A DNA stretch of 64,000 nt, from assembly GCF_003013715.1 (NCBI RefSeq), contig NC_072814.1, positions 310,001 through 374,000 on the forward strand, in the 5' to 3' direction. The notes under the pieces are model-generated. The model ran no database searches. It was not told the DNA's origin and saw only the letters and a program-made list of their open reading frames with translations. Positions 1 through 8,403 of this stretch are shown here, piece by piece; position 1 is the first letter of the stretch; each line of letters starts with the position of its first letter. The position numbers and the translations under genes are program-made. This stretch comes from Candidozyma auris. Taxonomy: Eukaryota > Ascomycota > Pichiomycetes > Serinales > Metschnikowiaceae.

Positions 1-146
1 ATAACCACCCCATGGCACGCTTCGAGCTCAATTTCGGGTTGCCTATAGTTGCACATGCGAACGATCATGTTCGGAAGGGGATTCAATACGGAGTTGGAGT
101 GTCTTTCTTGTAAGGCAAGAATCTATATTAGTCTTTTGTATATATT

Positions 147-1187
147 TTACGCGGTGCTATTTTGCTGCCACAGTTTCATCCACTCTTCGTGCTTATGTTT
201 CACAGCAGGTATAATGAGAGACTCAATTTCAACCTTTTTACTCTTATCTTCCTCAGTCAAGCGAATCCATTCTTGCTCTCCATTTGGCGTAACAATCACG
301 ACTTCATTCTTTCTAGATTGTAGCAAGTTTCCGATGACAAGCTGATGCTGATATCTGGACAAAGCGTCTTTTGCTTTCTTGATCAAAATAGAGTTGTCTG
401 TCTCCAATTTGAAAGACACGATCATTGCCTGCGGAGCCCATGAATCCACCAATCTTCTCAAGAATTTCGGAACCTGCTCCAAATCAACAACGAGCTTACC
501 ACTTGGTTGTGCTTGAATCTTATGCTGAGGCATTCTTGAAGACGGTAAGAAGAAGTCCGACACAGCTGCTGCAAGGTAAAATAAAGCTTTCGTGTGGATC
601 CGTTGCAAAATGGTAGACATTGACTTCAAAGTGTACAAATACTGGTTGACAGTTGTGAAAGGTACCAAAAATAGAGAGTTGGACTTCTGAGCCTGCTGGT
701 ACTTGCGCAAAACGACAAGCATCTCGTCGGCGAACTCTGGGTTGATTTCAACCTTATTATCTTTCTCGATCATATAGTCCAAGAAACAATTCGTTGTATG
801 ACTGTAATGCCTGGAATATGGAAGCAAAGAAAACTCTCTGTGTAAGAAAATCACGGCATAGCCGTTTTCTAAGAAATACTCTGCAGAAGTAGCACCCCTC
901 GTACCGGCGCTGAAATTGTCTATGAATCTAACAGTGTTATTCTCCAAAGGGACCGTAGTTCCTCCCGAAGTAACAAGTGCAATTCTTTTTCCTGTCGTTT
1001 CGGCATGATACTCAACAAATTGCTTCGTTTGCTCTTCGATTTCTGCCAAGTATGAAGGTGCCTTGTGTGTCTTGAAGTAGACCTCCTCATCGGAGTCACC
1101 GGCCACAGGAAAATCTCCATGAGAACGATCAATTGCCGTCTCCGGTTCGGGCGCCGCTGTGTGATAGTTTTTTTGTGGTGGAGGCAT
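147..1187 (-). CDS. CAB2: Phosphopantothenate-cysteine ligase (coenzyme A biosynthesis)
   Basis: This enzyme joins cysteine to 4'-phosphopantothenate, the second step of coenzyme A synthesis. The 346-residue product shows the eukaryotic PPC synthetase nucleotide-binding signature: TSGGTTVPLE at residues 73-82 and RFIDNFSAGTRG at 87-98. The conserved FYLAAAVSDFFLP segment lies at about 203-215. The first ATG (1185-1187) gives a full-length protein with a short hydrophilic N-terminus, as in fungal relatives. It is divergent from the cyclophilin gene, with 132 bp between the two ATGs, so the promoters must be compact or shared. No intron is needed. The identification rests on the signature motifs and full length; cytosolic location is inferred from the lack of a targeting signal. 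Confidence 0.93.
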   Translation of the reverse strand: MPPPQKNYHTAAPEPETAIDRSHGDFPVAGDSDEEVYFKTHKAPSYLAEIEEQTKQFVEYHAETTGKRIALVTSGGTTVPLENNTVRFIDNFSAGTRGATSAEYFLENGYAVIFLHREFSLLPYSRHYSHTTNCFLDYMIEKDNKVEINPEFADEMLVVLRKYQQAQKSNSLFLVPFTTVNQYLYTLKSMSTILQRIHTKALFYLAAAVSDFFLPSSRMPQHKIQAQPSGKLVVDLEQVPKFLRRLVDSWAPQAMIVSFKLETDNSILIKKAKDALSRYQHQLVIGNLLQSRKNEVVIVTPNGEQEWIRLTEEDKSKKVEIESLIIPAVKHKHEEWMKLWQQNSTA

Positions 1188-1319
1188 GGAGACAATTCAA
1201 TTGATTTAAAGGTTTCAGTGCAAGTGGTGTAGAATGGAAATATGGGGAAGCGGAGGTACTGATGTGGTGACCAACTTTATCACCGAAGAACAATCTTTCG
1301 TTGGGATTGATGGTGGAAC

Positions 1320-1967
1320 ATGGGCAATCCAGTTGTCTTTCTAGATGTACGTCTTTCATTAAGGCCTATTTGAATTGATCGTACTAATCTCAGGTTTCAA
1401 AAGCAGGTATGTCAATGAGATGACTCAGATGTTGAAACGCACTAACTAAAAGGCTCTCCATTGGGAAGAATCAAGATAGAGCTCTTTGCCGAGCAGCTAC
1501 CAAGGTATGTTATTTTGACATATTTGTCATCTGACTCTGCTAACATCAGAACTTGTGAGAACTTTCGCCAATTTTGCACTGGTGAATACAAACGCAACGA
1601 GGGGCCAACTGGTTATAAGGGTTGCAAATTTCATCGCATTATAAAAGACTTCATGATACAGGGAGGCGATTTCGAAAAGGGAAATGGAAAAGGTACAATG
1701 ACGATATTTGGCAAGTCTACATTCGACGACGAAGGTTTTCCTTTCGATCACAAGAAGTATTCGGTGTCAATGGCTAACTCTGGCCCCAATACCAACGGGT
1801 GTCAGTTTTTCATTTGCACCGAAGATTCACCTCATTTAGATGGCAGGCATGTAGTATTTGGCCGTGTTGTGGATGGGTTCTCTGTTGTTGATGAGCTCAA
1901 CCTTGTTAGAACTAAAGGAGACTGTCCAGTGGAGGATGTGGTAATTGAGGAGTGTGGTGAGATGTAG
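1320..1967 (+). CDS. CypH-type cyclophilin (peptidyl-prolyl isomerase), four exons
   Basis: Predicted CDS is join(1320..1346, 1394..1406, 1453..1504, 1550..1967), giving 169 residues. The joined reading starts MGNPVVFLDVSKAGSPLGRI and continues ELFAEQLPRTCENFRQFC, matching the U4/U6 snRNP cyclophilin family (human CypH, about 177 residues) from its first residues to the C-terminal ECGEM. Core PPIase residues are visible (FHRIIKDFMIQGGDF, CQFF). The Trp that usually binds cyclosporin in the WLDGKHVVFG segment is His here (HLDGRHVVFG). All three introns have GT-AG ends and branch-like sequences; the second exon is only 13 nt. Intron 3 is 45 bp with no stop, so a single-exon reading would wrongly keep 15 extra codons (YVILTYLSSDSANI region). 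There is no TPR domain, so it is not Cyp40. The spliceosomal role is inferred from family. Confidence 0.9.
1347..1393 (+). other. Intron 1 of the CypH gene (47 bp)
   Basis: Begins GTACGT, carries TACTAAT at 1382-1388 as branch point, and ends CTCAG five bases later. Removal joins codon GAT (Asp) to GTT (Val), in phase 0, restoring the family sequence FLDVS. Confidence 0.88.
1407..1452 (+). other. Intron 2 of the CypH gene (46 bp)
   Basis: Begins GTATGT, has CACTAAC at 1440-1446 and ends TAAAAG. Removal joins the 13-nt exon GTTTCAAAAGCAG to GCTCTCCATTGGG, restoring KAGSPLG in frame (phase 1). Confidence 0.87.
1505..1549 (+). other. Intron 3 of the CypH gene (45 bp, divisible by three)
   Basis: Begins GTATGT, has TGCTAAC at 1538-1544 and ends ATCAG. 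It contains no in-frame stop. Removal gives PRTCENF, the family sequence; retention would insert 15 residues before the conserved TCENF segment. Confidence 0.88.
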
Positions 1968-2359
1968 AGAAAACGATTAGATAAAAAATTAAGGTTAGAG
2001 TTGAGAGAGCCCAAAATCTCTTTTTGTATCTTATTGTGCCCTTGGTTTTGCGATTGTACCCATTGCTCCATGAGGTCTGGCTTTGAAGCATGTTTGCAGC
2101 CAACAAGGCAATGTTGGCAATGTTGGCAATGTTGCCAGAAAAGTAGGATCTTGATCTGTAGTAATGATTATTGCTTTTCGACAATGACCAACTCCTTCGA
2201 CATCTTGGCTTTATTACAAATTGAGGCAATTTCGAGTTGGCTGTAGCTTTTCGGGTGCGTTAGATAGCCGAGAGCGCACAATCTCAGATTCCAGTACGAA
2301 TAGATCAGGCTCAACTAGAACTACTCCACGACAAGTCACATACTCAAGAAACACCCCTA
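1968..2359. other. Spacer between the CypH gene and SSN8
   Basis: No gene is supported in these 392 bp. A short tandem repeat of TTGGCAATG (about 2.5 copies, near 2110-2133) is visible. Open frames on both strands here lack family resemblance. The right part is presumably the SSN8 promoter. Confidence 0.5.
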
Positions 2360-3361
2360 ATGTCTGCAGACTATTGGTCGTCTTCACAACGAAATAAATG
2401 GCAGTTTACCCGTGAGGGTCTCGCCGATTGCAGAAGGAAATTGGTGCTACTAGAGAAGAAGATGATTCAAGGTGGGTTGATCAAGGAAAATCCCCAGATC
2501 GTATACGATGTCAACATGCGGATATATCTTCACACATTGGTGGTCAAGCTTGGCAGAAGACTCAATGTTAGGCAGATTGCCTTGGCCTCTGCCGAAGTGT
2601 ACCTCTTTCGATTCCTCACACGGGTTCTGTTGAAGGAAGTCAACGCATACCTCCTAGTCACTACGTGTTTATACGTTGCTTGCAAGATCGAAGAGTGTCC
2701 ACAACATTTACGACTTATAGTTCTGGAAGCAAGAAACTTATGGCCCGAATATATACCCCATGATGTTACGAAACTAGCAGAGTTTGAGTTCTATCTCATT
2801 GAAGAAATGGAACTGTACCTTTTGCTCCATCACCCATATAAGTCACTTCTTCAGATACGGGACTTTATTAATGAAAACAGCACCCACTTTGGCTTCTCTC
2901 TTACGGATGACGAACTCCAACACCTGTGGTCACTAATCAACGATAGCTACATCACCGACCTCCACCTACTTTTCCCACCACATATCATAGCCATGGCTGC
3001 CATATACATAACGGTGGTTCTAAAAAAGAATCTCAATTCTATTAGAAGCTCGGGTGGCCCCGTTGGTAGCCAAGGGTCGGACGGGAAGGACTCTTCCATG
3101 CACCTCGATGACCTCATGACGCTCCATGCTGGCGCTGAGGTTGGCATACAAAGCACGTCTGGCAGTAATTTGCCCGACCTGAGGCTAGACGAAGATACTG
3201 TCAAGATCGACCGATTCATGAACTTCTTTAACTACTCCCATGTGAATCTTGACGAGATGGTCGAGGCAATGCAAGAAATGATAAATTTGTACATTGCATG
3301 GGACCGCTACAATGAAAATCAAGTGCGCAAGGCATTGCAACAAATGCTACTTAGTCGCTAG
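2360..3361 (+). CDS. SSN8: Cyclin C, subunit of the Mediator CDK8 kinase module
   Basis: Cyclin C pairs with the Ssn3/Cdk8 kinase in the Mediator kinase module and mainly represses RNA polymerase II transcription. The 333-residue product opens with MSADYWSSSQRNKWQF, the typical cyclin C N-terminus. It then shows a two-fold cyclin box (about residues 40-200) with LVTTCLYVACKIEECPQH and EFEFYLIEEMELYLLLHHPY. A polar insert at about 210-260 separates the box from the C-terminal helix. In-frame CTG at 2627-2629 (codon 90) sits in RFLTRV-x-LKEVN, where S. cerevisiae and human cyclin C have Ser as I recall them. That supports decoding of CTG as Ser in this organism. The start is the first ATG and fits the family N-terminus. 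Confidence 0.94.
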   Translation: MSADYWSSSQRNKWQFTREGLADCRRKLVLLEKKMIQGGLIKENPQIVYDVNMRIYLHTLVVKLGRRLNVRQIALASAEVYLFRFLTRVLLKEVNAYLLVTTCLYVACKIEECPQHLRLIVLEARNLWPEYIPHDVTKLAEFEFYLIEEMELYLLLHHPYKSLLQIRDFINENSTHFGFSLTDDELQHLWSLINDSYITDLHLLFPPHIIAMAAIYITVVLKKNLNSIRSSGGPVGSQGSDGKDSSMHLDDLMTLHAGAEVGIQSTSGSNLPDLRLDEDTVKIDRFMNFFNYSHVNLDEMVEAMQEMINLYIAWDRYNENQVRKALQQMLLSR

Positions 3362-3891
3362 TGAACACAATTCTTTGCAAGAGATGGCCCTACCTTAATT
3401 TTAGCCACCATCTACTGTTCGCGCTATACAACCACCTCTGTTGCGCAGCGCAGGGTTCCGTACTTCTTGCCAACAGGGAAGAGGCTGTAGGCTGCGTACA
3501 CTCCTGGCGTAAAACCTTCTCAATTCAGGAACTGCCGAGACTGCACCAAGGAGGTGAATCCAAAGTGAAAGAACAAAACTGGGAAAGGAAGACTACAATT
3601 TGAGTTGCAATTCGGGGCGATCTAGAAAAAAAATTCCCTGCATTTTTCAGGCTCGCTTCAATTTTTTTTTGTTCATTTTCCTTGCTTGTTGCTTTTCCAT
3701 TCATATCCTGCAACCAAGTGTTCGCTCCCCACGAGTGGGTAGCTTTCCATTTTCAGAACAGAATTTACCCTGATGAACTGCGCGTTTTGCACAAACCTGT
3801 CTTCATCGATCAACTTTTGTCCATCACCGACTGATCCGAAAGGAATAGTTTAGACCATCTTCCCAGTTTTTGACATTTCAATATTGTCCTG
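3362..3891. other. Spacer and presumed LAG1 promoter
   Basis: This 530 bp stretch lies between the SSN8 stop and the LAG1 ATG. Short T-rich tracts occur around 3660-3670. No conserved gene, RNA or splice signal was seen. Confidence 0.4.
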
Positions 3892-5022
3892 ATGGCATCA
3901 CAACACTCCTCCTCATGGCAGGAGGTGATTGATAAAAACCAGATCCCTATCTCGAGAAATTTCCTCGTGGGTCTCCACTTGACACATTTCTTGAGTACCA
4001 GATTCGCTCCCAACGTTACACATTACACACAGAAGTTCTTTCATCTACAATATTTTATCGAAAGGAAAGACCAGCAAAACATATACGATATTGGTGTGGA
4101 CGATGCTTATTACGTCGTGTCGTGGATCGTGCTCCTCACTTTTTTCAGGTCTTTCCTCATGGAGTGTGCATTTATTCCCTTTGCCCGCCACGTTAATAAG
4201 ATCCACTCGAGAAAAGCTAGAATGAGATTTGCGGAACAGAGCTGGATGGTGACTTACTACTGCTTTTCATTTGCATTCGGCTTCTACATATACCGCCTCT
4301 CTCCTCATTGGCACAACATCGACAATCTTTACATTGGTTGGCCTCATTACCGCATGCCATCTTTGTTCAAGAAATACTACCTTGTCTCCATAGCGTTTTG
4401 GTTTCAACAAATCGTTGTGCTTAATATCGAAAAGAAAAGAAAAGATCACGTTCAAATGTTATGCCATCACATTATCACGGTTGCTTTGGTTTTGGGATCC
4501 TATTACTATTACTACACAAGAATTGGCAACATGATCTTGATGATTATGGACTCAGTTGACATATTCTTATCGTCTGCAAAAATATTGAAGTACTCTGGCT
4601 GGCAGCGCTCCTGTGACGCAATGTTTGTGCTCTTCCTTATTTCTTGGGTAGCCTTGCGTCATGGTTTGTACAACTATCTATACTACCACGCCTGGACGAA
4701 GGCAAGAGACTTGATGTTCGACAGTCAGTGCATTCCAGGCATCCTCCAAAAGAGATGCTGGACAACAACGGTAGTCAATGTCTTCTTGACACTTCTCGGG
4801 AGCTTACAATTCATAACCTGTCTCTGGATGTACTCTATTCTTAAAGTGTTGAATAAAGTCATACACGGTGACAGCGCAGATGATGTCCGAAGCGATGAAG
4901 ATGACTCGGACGTGGAGAGTGAAGATGACAGCAAAACTAACCAAACTCCTGAAACGACAGATGAAGACGTAACCGAAAAGGTAGATCAGGAATCTAATAC
5001 TCACGCGCAAAACGACTCGTGA
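3892..5022 (+). CDS. LAG1: Ceramide synthase catalytic subunit (TLC domain)
   Basis: This ER membrane enzyme N-acylates sphingoid bases to make ceramide. The 376-residue product carries the TLC/Lag1p domain with several membrane segments (about 72-92, 115-135, 160-180, 190-210, 240-260, 290-320). The Lag motif is clear: catalytic pair His192-His193 in MLCHHIITVAL and MDSVD at 219-223 followed by FLSSAK. The C-terminal 45 residues are highly acidic with Ser in Asp/Glu context, resembling the CK2-phosphorylated tail of yeast Lag1/Lac1. It converges with the AVT gene, 39 bp apart. Whether it corresponds to LAG1 or LAC1, which differ in acyl preference in other yeasts, cannot be settled here. Confidence 0.92.
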   Translation: MASQHSSSWQEVIDKNQIPISRNFLVGLHLTHFLSTRFAPNVTHYTQKFFHLQYFIERKDQQNIYDIGVDDAYYVVSWIVLLTFFRSFLMECAFIPFARHVNKIHSRKARMRFAEQSWMVTYYCFSFAFGFYIYRLSPHWHNIDNLYIGWPHYRMPSLFKKYYLVSIAFWFQQIVVLNIEKKRKDHVQMLCHHIITVALVLGSYYYYYTRIGNMILMIMDSVDIFLSSAKILKYSGWQRSCDAMFVLFLISWVALRHGLYNYLYYHAWTKARDLMFDSQCIPGILQKRCWTTTVVNVFLTLLGSLQFITCLWMYSILKVLNKVIHGDSADDVRSDEDDSDVESEDDSKTNQTPETTDEDVTEKVDQESNTHAQNDS

Positions 5023-5061
5023 AGATTTCATATATTTATAATCTACAGTGGTGATCATCGC

Positions 5062-6465
5062 TCATAATGCCAAACTCGAATAGAGGCAGACCACCATCAC
5101 GGTGACTCCCCAAATAGTAAGACATAAGCCTAACACCTTTAAAATTCTCTCGAGGCTGCTTGGGTCATCTGATTCAGAGCCAATCAATTTATAACCAAAG
5201 AGACCTGGCAAGATAAACGAGATGGCAGTAGAACCGGTCGCGCCAACGACAGCTAAAACGAGGGCGAAGGATTTGATGCTTATAGCAGCCGTGTAACCAA
5301 CCAAAAGGAGAATAGCTGTTATTGCATAGAATGTGGAGTCTGGGAATGGAACGAGGTAAGCCTTGTTGTTGGGAATAAGTGGTGAAGTTTCGTCATGGTC
5401 TTGATCGGGTGGTAGAAGTAAACTGTTTGATTCACCATTGGCAGCATGTGTGGTTTTGCCAAAGACATTTACCAATGTCCAAAAATAGATGTTATTTACA
5501 GAAATTCGGGCTGGATGGATCATCAACGGGAAAGAAAACACGACCATGAAAACAATAGCGAAGCGTCCTAATGTTGTGGAAACAGCATTAGGGTACAGTA
5601 AAACAACGTTGCCGTTGACAAGATCACCAAATGTAAGATAGCCGGCGACTCCGACGATAATAAATAGAATGCCCAGAATAATGACTGCAAGGTTGACCAA
5701 TGTACTGAGAGACGAAAGTGACTTGTTCCTGGCCTCATTGATGATAGAGAACATGTTCTGGTGGCCCGTAAAGGCAAACACGACAATGGAGAATGTTGAA
5801 AAGATACCAGTGACAGACTGAGGGAAAAGCGAGACTTCACCTTTGTAAGAGGCTGGCACACTCCCTAAAACAAACTGGGCAACAACGAGCACAGCGACAT
5901 ATCCAATAGCCGCAAGCCCAAGTACCGAAGTGTATTTGAGGGAGTCAAGATTCTTAAGAAACGAAAGCGGGACACACAAGACGGCCGATGAAAGGGTCCA
6001 GAACTGCTTATAGTTTTCTCTGCTGATAAACAGTACTTCTGTTATGATCGTTGGCATCAAATCTCCAATCAATACCAAATATGAAATGGCACACCCAAAA
6101 CACTGTGTTGCAATAGCTATGTCGAAAACGACGCTTAGCGTCGGGTAGGTGATCGAACATAGGTTGAAGAAGGTTGCATGGCCCGTAGGAACGTACTTAG
6201 AAGTGTAAACTTGCAAAAACAATCCATACCCGGAAGTAACTCCTGCAAGAACTATCATGAGGATTCCACATATCAAGCCGTCTGTGGAAAATGCAAAAGG
6301 GATGGACAAGAGGCCAGCACCAGCGATAGTTTTTAATAAACTAACGAGAGAGGATTTCTGCGAGGCAGACAGAGTAAGTTCGACCATTTCCGAGTCACCG
6401 TTAGGAAAAGTAACTAGTGTGGAGCACTGCTCATTGCGCGGGAAACTAGACACTCTTGACCTCAT
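5062..6465 (-). CDS. Vacuolar amino acid transporter, AVT5/6/7 type
   Basis: This is a member of the AAAP (SLC38-like) family, predicted to move amino acids across the vacuolar membrane. The 467-residue product has about 11 hydrophobic segments. The family opening LLKTIAGAGLLSIPFAFSTD is at about residues 42-61, followed by CGILMIVLAGVTSGYGLF and CFGCAISYLVLIGDLMPTII. A hydrophilic loop rich in Asn, Asp and Ser (about 340-375) splits the later segments, as in Avt6/Avt7. The first ATG is at 6463-6465; the open frame runs three codons further but only to GTG. The promoter is shared with MHF2 (119 bp between ATGs). Resemblance is closest to Avt7; the exact paralogue is uncertain. Confidence 0.85.
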   Translation of the reverse strand: MRSRVSSFPRNEQCSTLVTFPNGDSEMVELTLSASQKSSLVSLLKTIAGAGLLSIPFAFSTDGLICGILMIVLAGVTSGYGLFLQVYTSKYVPTGHATFFNLCSITYPTLSVVFDIAIATQCFGCAISYLVLIGDLMPTIITEVLFISRENYKQFWTLSSAVLCVPLSFLKNLDSLKYTSVLGLAAIGYVAVLVVAQFVLGSVPASYKGEVSLFPQSVTGIFSTFSIVVFAFTGHQNMFSIINEARNKSLSSLSTLVNLAVIILGILFIIVGVAGYLTFGDLVNGNVVLLYPNAVSTTLGRFAIVFMVVFSFPLMIHPARISVNNIYFWTLVNVFGKTTHAANGESNSLLLPPDQDHDETSPLIPNNKAYLVPFPDSTFYAITAILLLVGYTAAISIKSFALVLAVVGATGSTAISFILPGLFGYKLIGSESDDPSSLERILKVLGLCLTIWGVTVMVVCLYSSLAL

Positions 6466-6584
6466 GTGCGCCACTTCTCCATATAATTTCTTTTGTTAGT
6501 GTGTCTCACACTGTTGTGTCGCGTACAAACACGCTCTTTATCAAGTTTGACAGTAACACCCGAGCTTTTTCTTCAAAAACTTCG

Positions 6585-6956
6585 ATGTCAGTGCCACCTG
6601 AGCTAGTGGCACGAGTGTTTCACGATGTTGCCTTTCAAAAACCCGAGACTCGGATCACCGCTTCAACTGTGGCGCTCTCAACGGAATACATGCGACTCTT
6701 CATTAGTGAGGCCGTTGAAAGGGCGAACGATGTTCGTGCCAAAGAGGTTCCCCCAACGGCAATTGATGGAATAAATAACGTCGAAGCAGAGAACGAGCAG
6801 CCACTGCAAGGTTATGATCAATTTGGAGACACATCGATGGAGGAAGATGAACCTGAGATACAAGAAGAGGATAAGCTACCACCCGCTTCTGGCACGACCA
6901 CTTTAGACACGCGCCATCTCAGCGCAGTTGCTGGAGTCCTTGTACTTGACTTCTGA
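6585..6956 (+). CDS. MHF2: Histone-fold protein MHF2/CENP-X homologue
   Basis: MHF2 pairs with MHF1 (CENP-S) in a histone-fold complex that binds branched DNA with the Mph1/FANCM helicase and also works at kinetochores. The 123-residue product starts MSVPPELVARVFHDVAF and ends HLSAVAGVLVLDF. This matches the first helix and the characteristic terminal LDF of CENP-X. The central helix is STEYMRLFISEAVERAND. A strongly acidic insert of about 40 residues (about 58-100) replaces the short loop before the last helix, making it longer than the usual 80 residues or so. The open frame extends upstream without Met support, so the ATG at 6585 is chosen. Its last 38 bp overlap the 3' end of the dynactin p62 gene on the other strand. 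Confidence 0.78.
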   Translation: MSVPPELVARVFHDVAFQKPETRITASTVALSTEYMRLFISEAVERANDVRAKEVPPTAIDGINNVEAENEQPLQGYDQFGDTSMEEDEPEIQEEDKLPPASGTTTLDTRHLSAVAGVLVLDF

Positions 6957-8232
6957 AGCTAGATTGAATTTCTGTGACAGCCCAGAAGCTGAAGCGTAGT
7001 CCTCGCTTTGAAGAATGTTGTTTCCATCCATCAGGTAACTTAGTCTCCACCTTTATATGGAATGGGACCCTTAAAGGTAATGCCGGTACTGGACCAAGCT
7101 CATCCAAAGTCAATGTGAACGGCAAGGTTGCCCAATTGGCACCGTCTTCAGAGAGGCCTTCACTTGGATTAAACTGACTGTCACGCATTACTCGTTCCGC
7201 TTCTGCTGCCTTGGTCTTGGAGCTCAAAATGACCGAGGGTATTGCATCAATTGTCCGACTTTTGTCTCTCTTGCCTTTCAAACTTACGCGTGAAAGTGGA
7301 AGTGCCACTTCAATGTTGTGCGATGTCAAAGAAGCCGGTACCTTCCCAAGAATAGACAATTCCACATTGATGCTAGAAGCGAGATTGTTGATTATACTGA
7401 TGGAGCAATGAACATCTTCTCCTGGTACGAAATCGGATTCTCTCGTGTGGCACTTGGCAATTAATTGCGGTATGATGTCCGATGCATATTGCTTGCATAG
7501 TATCTTCATCAGTTGGAAGTCAGGCACTGGTGAGAGAAGTTCTGATTGGCACGTGGAGCATTTGATTTTTTGTTTAGATGACAAGCGTGCTCCCCTCGGT
7601 TGTAGTGGGAAAGGAGGAACCTCACAAGTAAGATTTGTGGCTGGGTGACTCGAAAGCTGCTCAGCCAACGATTCTGAATCACTCAGAGCACTTAACTGCT
7701 TGATCTTCATTTGCTTAAGTCGCCTTAATTGACTATCCTCCATTTTTTGTCTATCATCCTGGAGCTGATTGTTTAACTTGTGCATCGCGGTATATTTTGC
7801 AACCACATTAGCATACAGTCGAGGAAGCTCCCTTTTTAAAATCATCTGCAAAGAAGCTGGTCTAGTGATTAAACCTGTAGTATAAGTGAAGGGACAATAT
7901 ACACATGTAAAATAAAACCGTTTTCCACTTCCTTCTTCGCCTGTTTCGTCTTTCCCCTTGACATCCACAGGACTAGTACAAACAGGACACTCGAAGCAAT
8001 TGCGCAGACACCGAGTCTGGCCAGCATTCTCCGTGAAGTCTTTCATACATCTGGCACAGAATTTGCTCACTATGCTAACTTCACTGCACTCCTCACATCT
8101 GATAAGATGACACTGGGGACAGAAATAGAGCGCACCGATATGGTGGTTTATAGAGAAGTCGGCATCTTCTCGCAACTGGCTGGCCCACTCATACTGACAC
8201 GAGCATAGATACCTTGTGATATCGCATAGCAT
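6919..8232 (-). CDS. Dynactin subunit 4 (p62) homologue
   Basis: p62 sits at the pointed end of the dynactin Arp1 filament, which helps cytoplasmic dynein move nuclei and cargo. The 437-residue product begins LCDITRYLCSC and has the family's Cys-rich N-terminus: GALYFCPQCHLIRCEEC, FCARCMKDF, NCFECPVC and FTCVYC. A basic coiled stretch follows (about 145-190), another CSTCQSELLSP pair, and a beta-rich C-terminal half ending with RFSFWAVTEIQ, typical of Pfam dynactin_p62. S. cerevisiae lacks an obvious p62, so its presence here is notable. The gene is convergent with MHF2 and overlaps its coding end by 38 bp. The call rests on the order and spacing of the Cys pairs and on the C-terminal motif. 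Confidence 0.82.
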   Translation of the reverse strand: MLCDITRYLCSCQYEWASQLREDADFSINHHIGALYFCPQCHLIRCEECSEVSIVSKFCARCMKDFTENAGQTRCLRNCFECPVCTSPVDVKGKDETGEEGSGKRFYFTCVYCPFTYTTGLITRPASLQMILKRELPRLYANVVAKYTAMHKLNNQLQDDRQKMEDSQLRRLKQMKIKQLSALSDSESLAEQLSSHPATNLTCEVPPFPLQPRGARLSSKQKIKCSTCQSELLSPVPDFQLMKILCKQYASDIIPQLIAKCHTRESDFVPGEDVHCSISIINNLASSINVELSILGKVPASLTSHNIEVALPLSRVSLKGKRDKSRTIDAIPSVILSSKTKAAEAERVMRDSQFNPSEGLSEDGANWATLPFTLTLDELGPVPALPLRVPFHIKVETKLPDGWKQHSSKRGLRFSFWAVTEIQSSFRSQVQGLQQLR

Positions 8233-8403
8233 AGACGGGACGCAATTATGACTGCTTGATGGAAGATACGCCGTGAATTGTTTGTGTAGTAGTTGTTGAT
8301 TTGGTATCTACCTCTCGAGTGGACGGCATACAGCTCCCACACTTATTTCATCAAAGTCTTCGCAAAAAATCGTATACATTTCTCACTCCACTATTTGCCC
8401 ATC

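Noticed and set aside
1421..1428. TGACTCA (Gcn4 core) in cyclophilin intron 2
   Set aside because: It lies within a transcribed intron 235 bp from CAB2; a seven-base match here is likely chance. The same holds for TGACTCA near 11090 in the CRP1 intron.
1832..2246. Overlapping open frames on both strands between the cyclophilin gene and SSN8
   Set aside because: They overlap the cyclophilin coding end, differ in frame, lack family motifs and mostly arise from the TTGGCAATG repeat.
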